Below are positions 58,595 to 64,000 of a DNA stretch of 64,000 bases, in pieces. Position 1 is the first letter of the stretch. Each line of letters starts with the position of its first letter. The notes beneath the pieces are model-generated. The model did not search any database. It saw only the letters and a program-made list of their open reading frames with translations, and was not told the DNA's origin. The translations under genes were made by a program, and so were the position numbers. The stretch is from Coptis chinensis (lineage: Eukaryota > Streptophyta > Magnoliopsida > Ranunculales > Ranunculaceae): NCBI GenBank assembly GCA_015680905.1, contig CM027379.1:33684501-33748500 (forward strand), written 5' to 3'.

Positions 58595-58916
58595 AAAAAA
58601 AAAGTAAAAAAAAACTAGGGTCAGGTAGACCCCCCACCTGTATTATATATCAAGAAACATGTCTTACATATTGTACTCCAGAAGCATCATTCTCTACATG
58701 ATCGAGAAGAACTCTATCTAAAGGAGGGATAAAAACAACTAGAGACAGAGATTCTACATTTTCACTACGAGAAGCCAAATAGTCTGCAACTTTCTTTGTT
58801 TCTCTAAACTCGTGGACTATGGAGATATAAGTGAATTGGCCATACAATTTGGATATAGATGCAACCAAGTCTTCACAGAACCATGAAGGTTTCTTAATGT
58901 TATTATTTCTCAGTCG
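58595..58916 (-). mobile_element. 5'-truncated LINE fragment inside the SINE
   Basis: The 12-bp duplication ACTAGCAAAGTT lies on both sides (58583-58594, 58917-58928). The minus strand encodes the end of a LINE RNase H (HEFRETKKVADYLASRSENV, 58650-58868; the conserved His and the Asp of the C-terminal motif are visible), a stop and a short 3' UTR with a GGTCTACCTGACCC palindrome. The element ends in T-runs on its sense strand, as does the LINE at 60841. Confidence 0.8.
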
Positions 58917-58918
58917 AC

Positions 58919-58974
58919 TAGCAAAGTTGGTAAAACTTTTGGGTGTTAATACTAGAGGTCTGGGGCTTGAACCC
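58919..58974 (+). promoter_or_regulatory. SINE internal pol III promoter (A and B boxes)
   Basis: A box TAGCAAAGTTGG (58919-58930) fits TRGCNNAGYNGG exactly. B box GGCTTGAACCC (58964-58974) differs from GGTTCGANTCC at three positions. The spacing is tRNA-like. The A box is duplicated because the LINE inserted within it. Confidence 0.75.
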
Positions 58975-59049
58975 CACCAACATCAAAGAGTTAGTAATCT
59001 CATTTAAAACAGGCTTGCCAATCCAAAAAAAAAAAAGTCACTAAAAAAT

Positions 59050-60840
59050 GAAAAAAATATGAATAATTAGTGTGTAAATCATGGCAGTATTAGTAGTGGT
59101 TGTATTGCACGTCAAAATCCCAAAATTGGCTGATACTTTTGTATTATTAGTTTTAACTAGCCATGCAGCCCGACCTGTGGTCGGGACTGCTATTTTAAAA
59201 CCTATCATGTGGGTCTATTACTTTTAATTGGGCTTTTATGTTATTTAATTTATATTTGACTTTAACGGGCTGGTCTTTTTTTATTTTGGGCTTTAGGCCT
59301 TACTCCAATTATATTTTTATGTTATTACCAAGTGTTACGATTATCATCACTTGTTTTGGATCTGCAAGAGAAGATGGCACGTGTACACATTTTGGAGAAA
59401 CGTTTTTGACAATGTTTTGAGTAAAAAACCTTCGGTTATCTTATCCCCCATTTTTTTTTGACATATTTATCTCTTTAATTTAGCACTGAATTTTCATTAA
59501 AAAGTACACTCTCCATAAATTCTATCACAATATGAATTAGTGGTCTTCATTTAATCACTTTTGAAACGAAAATATAAATTAATGATGGAAAAGTTCACCG
59601 GAATGAGCTTCGGTCGTTGAACTATTGGAATTTCATTAAGTGTGTGGAGCAAACTTGGTTAATCTCTCAGGTTCAATTTTAATATTTATAGCTTAAATGT
59701 TGTAGTCTTTTATGTTTAGATATATTTTTCTGCGATGATTGGTACGTGATTGATGATTATTTGTTGACAGTTGGTGGTTTGGATAACAGTGTGCAATTAG
59801 AGAATGGTATGCATCTCTAAATGAGAACGTTTTCGAGGTTTCTTTTTGCACTCATGTCACTGTTAGTAGTTGTCCTTGAAGTTTAACCTTTCATCATTTA
59901 AACATCCGTGGAAATGACTGCTCTTACCAATTTTTTATTTTTTTTTAATGTTAAATACACAGTATTGTACTTTTTCATCAATGAAATTGATGCGGAGACT
60001 ACCTCATTCAACATTAAATTGTTCAATACTTAGTGAAGTTAATGTAAGTCTATTGTTTCTATACCACTGTCTGGCTGTATTCCCTTCCTTATTTTACGTT
60101 GTTTTTTTTATTGCTTTATATTTCTTGTTTGGTTTCCTTATATTTTTTTCTTTTGGTTTTGTTTGAGATATCAATGATACATATGTAATTGGCTTGGTCT
60201 GCTTGAACAAATGGAATGTGGCTAGATACGACTGGTGCATTTTAGATAATGTAAAGGAGGTAATAGTTAAACTATGAATGCCTAATATCATAGTTTCTTT
60301 GTTTCTATTGTTTGTGATGTTGTAAAGAATTATAAGTTCTTGGTTTCCCTAAAGCCAAGAACAATTAAAAATGATAGATGATTGTAAATATTGGGTAAAC
60401 ACTGTTAAATTGAAGCTCACCTTGAATTGTTGTTGCTGTTCAATCATTTGATTTTCAAGAAATCTTATTTTGTTCATTTTTTTAGGTCATTGTAGTTGTA
60501 ATCTATTATCTTATGCATGTTTAGGTGTCCTCCTACCCAGCTGAACCTGATTTTTTCTGTGTAGTGTCCATCTTCTAAATCAAAATTGTAACTTGGTTTT
60601 TTCTCTATGTCAACTTTTTCCATGAAATCTTCAAGAATTTTCTTGAATGATACCTCAATTTCATGTCATGCCTATCACATGAATTGTTATGGTTGCGTAA
60701 ATTCATATTCGTGTTTCTTTTGCATCACCATTTTTTAATTTCTTTGTGATTAGCTATCAATTTCTCAAATGATTGTTTGTTATGAAACCTAAATTCTTAA
60801 TCTAATGACAATGTTTTTACTAAGTCTGTTATTGACTTTT
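59050..60840. other. Intergenic region with Helitron-like end
   Basis: No gene recognised. The Helitron-like terminus near 59157-59190 is described separately. Short frames here lack domain signals. Confidence 0.45.
59157..59190 (-). mobile_element. Helitron-like 3' terminus
   Basis: On the minus strand a hairpin (arms GGTCGGG/CCCGACC with loop ACA, extended by GCAG/CTGC around a bulge; 59165-59190) is followed by ATGG and CTAG, then T. Hairpin a few bases before CTRR at an A/T insertion site is the standard Helitron 3' end. I could not find the matching TC... 5' end, so the length is unknown. Confidence 0.45.
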
Positions 60841-62068
60841 AAAAAAAAAAATAAGCATGGGTTATGGTAGACCCTAATCTGTATTAATTAAGATAACCTT
60901 GAGTACATTTTACCATCCTTGTCCTCTTCTATAATTTTGTACTGGCAGTCATCAAAGGGTGGAAAAAAATACTTTTATCTTTTTGGTGCAGTGCTAGGGA
61001 AGGAGTGTCTTAGTGAGGCTAGGTAATCTGTTGCCCTATTTGTCTCACGATAGACATGGTTGAAAGTTATCTGTTGAAACTTTGTGCTTAGCTCCCTTAT
61101 CTCCACAGTAATGTTGAGGCAATTATAAGGGGGTTGTACTTTCTGATTCAATATCTGAATTGCATTGAGTGAATCTGATGCTGCCATGATCTTGTTATTG
61201 GAGAGATGTACGCTCCCAATGAGTCCATATTTTATACCTTGAAGCTCTTGGAATAGTACTGAGCGACTCCCATTGCTTCCTGTATATGCTAGCTTTACAT
61301 TTCCATTACTATCTTGTAGAGTTCCTCCAAATCCAGTATTATTGTTTGTTACTAAGCCATCTGAGTTTAGCTTTAGTACATCTTCATTAGGTTTCATCCA
61401 GATGTAGTTAGTGAGGACTTTTCCTTTCATACATGCTGTCACTTCAATTTTATGCAAGAATTCCCGAGTTTGCGTTGTATTGGCCACTTCCTTGAGTTAT
61501 GCTTGCATGCATAGCCTAGTTGTTCGAATGATATTTAGAGCAACTTCTTGAGCTTCTGTCTGAATATGATAAAATCTTCTAGTATTTTTCTTGGTCTAGA
61601 TTCCATTTATTGTTGCACAGATAAAAGCTTTCATTGTTTCATCTTTTGTGGAGTTTATGTGAATTGCTTTGAAGAGACTAAACTATTATCTATTCGCATT
61701 CCTTGCATCTGTTAACAACCCCATGAAGTTTTTAACATCATTCTAGACTTGTTCTGAATATGGGCATTCAAATAAGAGGTGCTTGGAGTTTTCCCTGTTG
61801 TGTGCACATAATATGCATTATGAGTGATTGAGCACTTTCTTATACATTAGTCTATCCTAAGTTTGAATTGAGCCTGAGAAGAGTGACCATGAACAGAAGG
61901 AGTTTCTTGGATGCATAAATTTCCCCCAAACCAAGTTGGACCATCTTACCTATATAGCTCTTTTCTTGATTACTTCCTATGCCAATTTTGTAGTTAAAGC
62001 ACCTGTGTGAGAGGGAGTCCAGCCTACAAGATCTTGATACATTAATGTGTTACTGACTTGATCTAGAC
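60841..62068 (-). mobile_element. LINE-2: L1-type LINE, 3' part
   Basis: The 3' end on the sense strand is GGGTCTACCATAACCCATG followed by a T-run (plus-strand A11 at 60841-60851), matching the tail of the fragment at 58595. Upstream are RNase H (60975-61487) and a zf-RVT-like zinc region (about 61700-61930, with CAHNRENSKHLLFECPYSEQ readable near 61745-61805). It is cut at 62068 by LINE-3; its remainder must lie beyond the window. Confidence 0.82.
60975..61487 (-). pseudogene. LINE-2 RNase H domain (open, 170 codons)
   Basis: This plant LINE RNase H (RVT_3 type) removes RNA during target-primed reverse transcription. Catalytic positions visible: Asp in LKLNSDGLVTNNNTGFGG (about residue 43), Glu in LFQELQGIKYGL (about 81), Asp in AASDSLNAIQIL (about 104), and the His/Asp end motif HVYRETNRATDYLA (about 143-156). 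The domain is complete, but the preceding zinc region and RT are broken or absent, so this is a remnant. Confidence 0.85.
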
Positions 62069-62179
62069 TTTTTTTTGGCTTGGTAAGTAGAAATTATATT
62101 AAAAAAGGAACGATTACAAAATTGTGTGGTTTGGACATATAGTCCAACCATGATCGAGCTAGATACATTGAAATGACTT

Positions 62180-62911
62180 TTACATGATTTTGTACCTCAT
62201 TTCACAACTAATATCTAAAGAAAATCTGGAAAGGAGCTTCCCAATGCAGTAGCCAAGGTGGTTTTCCCTAAAAAATTTGGGATTCATTCAACTGGAGGGT
62301 TACTCCAGTTTTGGTGATGATGTCTGCAGAAAAGTTGCCCACTTTGAAAATCGAAGTGAAAAAAATAGCCTAAATTTTGGTACAGCTATCCCTCCATCTC
62401 GGCTACAAGTCCCATGGTAAGCTCCCACTAATGTAAGCTTTGATTGCCAGTTTAGAATCAGATTCAATCCATAACCATAAACATCTCCTACTAATAGCAA
62501 GCTCTATGCCTTCAGGATAGCCTGACATTCAACCCTAAAATTAGATCCAATCCCTAAATTTTTTCATAAAGACAGCTTAAAAACACCTTCAGAATCTCTG
62601 AAAGTAACACCAATACCAGACAGGCTTGGATTTCCAAAAGCAGCGCCATCGGTATTTAACTTCATAAAAGTTAGTTCTGGTGGCACCCATGTACATTGTT
62701 TAGTCGTGGGTGCATCTTTTGGCCTATTTGTTAAGTTCCATGCTCTCATAGTAGCCATATCTCTGTAAGAAGAGTTGTTGCTTGCTTGGGTTAGATGAGA
62801 GGTGGTGAAGATGTGATATTGGATCGAGTGCTTACATTCGTTGAGATTTGGCTTCTTTCCCTCAAAGTTGATCTGGTTTCTGTGTTTCCATAGAACAACC
62901 ATGCCACCCAT
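62180..62911 (-). pseudogene. LINE-3 RNase H domain, frameshifted
   Basis: The open part 62564-62911 starts in the linker (VVLWKHRNQINFEGK) and reaches the first catalytic Asp in KLNTDGAAFGNPSLSGIG. The later part, in another frame, shows IESDSKLAIKAY near 62430-62470 (third catalytic Asp), with stops. The domain is inactive. Confidence 0.8.
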
Positions 62912-63176
62912 GAGAGCTACATTCCATAAGTGGGAGCTAATTTTAGGGCTGAATTTTCAAGCCCTAATAAATGGCAAGCTCTCATCTTGGCAATAGTGGT
63001 TCCATGTTTTCTGATGGTTTCATGGGCTGATTTGCAAGAGAAGGATCCCTTAAGATCAGGGCACCATACCAAGTAATCGAGAAGTTATGAGATGTCTCGA
63101 AGAACCTCCATCATGTTTAGACAAGTAGAACAGAAGATAGACGAGAGAGGCGTTGGTATGACCCAATCATTATTAT

Positions 63177-64000
63177 TCAGCAAAGAACTCGCCTTGGCAG
63201 TGCATCCCTTAGGTTATGGGAGCTAAGGTTTAAAACTGATTTAATGGAAGATGGTTGGAGCCAATTGTCCCTCCAAAAATCAATCTTTTCACTGTTACCC
63301 ACCACCCATTGACTTCTAGGAATAATCTCCAAAAGTGCAGCCTTAATGCTACCCCAAACAGAGGACATTTTGTAGTACTCTATGAGGTCACCCCGATTGT
63401 TTTTGTACTTATGCTGCATAAATGTTGCAAAATCGTCTGATTCACTTAAGAACTTCCAGGCTAGCTTCATGAACATTGCTTTATTGATGTCTCTTAATCT
63501 CCTAATTCCAAGTCCACCTCCATAGTAGGGCTTGTAGACTTTATCCAAGCTGACAGTCTTTGCTCTTTTTTTGGATGCATCCTTGTCCTCAAAATTTTTT
63601 GGATACATGTCTCTGCTTCTTTGACCAACCGAGCTAGCCATTTGTATATGGCCATATTATATATGGGAATGCTATTGATGATAGACTTGACCAAAATGCA
63701 TTTTCCCTGGAAAGACAACATACGACCTTTCCAACTAGAGAGCTTCTTCTTTATCTTATCCAGAATAGGATAGATAATGGAATTAGTGACTCTTCCCTGG
63801 GTTAAAGGGACTCCAAGGTATTTTTATGGTAAAAGACCCTAAGAGATATGAAGTTCTTGCATAGTTCTAACCTTTCTGAGATGAGAGAAAGCACCAAAGA
63901 AAATCTTGCATTTTGCTTTATTCATAAATTGGCCAGAGGAATCTTGATATCTCTCAAGAAGAGAATTGAGATGATGGATACCTCTAATATGACCATTTGT
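63177..64000 (-). pseudogene. LINE-3 reverse transcriptase, C-terminal part
   Basis: The RT thumb and connection are readable in pieces: INKAKCKIFFGAF near 63890-63930, KYLGVPLTQGRVTNSIIYPI near 63760-63825, LSFQGKCILVKSIINSIPIY near 63660-63721, and YGGGLGIRRLRDINKAMFMKLAWKFL near 63450-63530, then WGSIKAALLEIIPRSQWVVG. The order is that of plant L1 ORF2 proteins. Frame changes near 63600-63640 and 63720 break it; the catalytic FADD box is upstream of the window edge. Confidence 0.87.

Larger units (their letters stand above)
58573..59036 (+). mobile_element. tRNA-derived SINE, split by a LINE insertion
   Basis: The 13-bp duplication GTCACTAAAAAAT flanks it exactly (58560-58572 and 59037-59049). 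Head ACAGGTGCAAACTAGCAAAG at 58573, body from 58929, and a poly(A)12 tail at 59025-59036. After removing the inserted LINE and one copy of its duplication the SINE is about 130 bases. Pol III boxes are present. Confidence 0.8.
62069..64000 (-). mobile_element. LINE-3: L1-type LINE inserted in LINE-2, continues beyond window
   Basis: It ends in a sense-strand A8 tail (plus T8 at 62069-62076) preceded by TTTCTACTTACCAAGCC. Going upstream: RNase H (about 62180-62911), spacer/zinc region (62912-63176) and RT C-terminal part (63177-64000). Poly(A) rather than poly(T) shows it belongs to a different subfamily from LINE-2. Confidence 0.85.

Noticed and set aside
58911..58990. A/B boxes as a functional tRNA gene
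   Set aside because: No acceptor stem or anticodon arm can be folded; poly(A) tail and duplication identify a SINE.
1..64000. CRISPR array, toxin-antitoxin, phage or bacterial operon
   Set aside because: No regularly spaced short repeats with unique spacers and no prokaryotic gene organisation; all repeats are explained by transposable elements.

Overview
This window looks like heterochromatic, repeat-saturated DNA from a flowering plant, probably a eudicot. It is AT-rich and carries Athila-type Ty3/Gypsy LTR retrotransposons, plant L1-type LINEs, a tRNA-derived SINE and a CACTA DNA transposon. I found no complete host gene, rRNA or tRNA gene, CRISPR array or bacterial operon. Nearly everything reads on the minus strand and almost every coding region is broken, so this is mostly a fossil record of nested insertions. 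Element names E1-E6, SL1, SL2 and F are mine.

Nesting order, worked out from LTR ends and target-site duplications (TSDs). The outermost element E1 (minus) has its 5' LTR at 53696-54713, leader at 52210-53693, gag at 41387-43100 and protease-RT at 1-1932; it runs off the left edge. E2 (1933-41386, TSD ACATG) sits inside E1. E2 itself carries four later insertions: solo LTR SL1 (3730-5058, TSD GCAAG/ACAAG), a 4.07-kb CACTA element (5928-9999, TSD TAC), E3 (15247-24241, TSD CATAT, a gag-protease-only retrotransposon) and E4 (24695-36439, TSD ACCAA, a full-length 11.7-kb Athila-like element). Removing these leaves E2 about 13.3 kb long. A second, rearranged complex (43101-52209) interrupts E1 near the gag start: LTR fragment F on the plus strand, E5 (3' half of an E2-like element), and E6 (coding-less) inside E5.

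Right of E1: single-copy-looking sequence broken by solo LTR SL2 (55180-56716, TSD ACACA); a possible terminal exon remnant (58201-58287); a SINE (58573-59036, 13-bp TSD) that was itself split by a 5'-truncated LINE (58595-58916, 12-bp TSD); a Helitron-like 3' end near 59157-59190; and two LINEs, one inserted in the other (60841-64000).

Gene logic. The autonomous layout is 5' LTR - PBS - gag - protease - RT - RNase H - integrase - ORF3 (seen in E2 and E5 only) - long structured 3' UTR - polypurine tract (PPT) - 3' LTR. The signal I think most deserves attention is in the 3' UTRs. Elements with quite different LTRs and coding content share a set of small hairpins next to the PPT, and each has a second hairpin-PPT module 1.3-3 kb (own sequence) further upstream in the RNA. 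The stems survive where the bases differ between elements. This looks like a selected RNA or replication element shared by autonomous and non-autonomous members.
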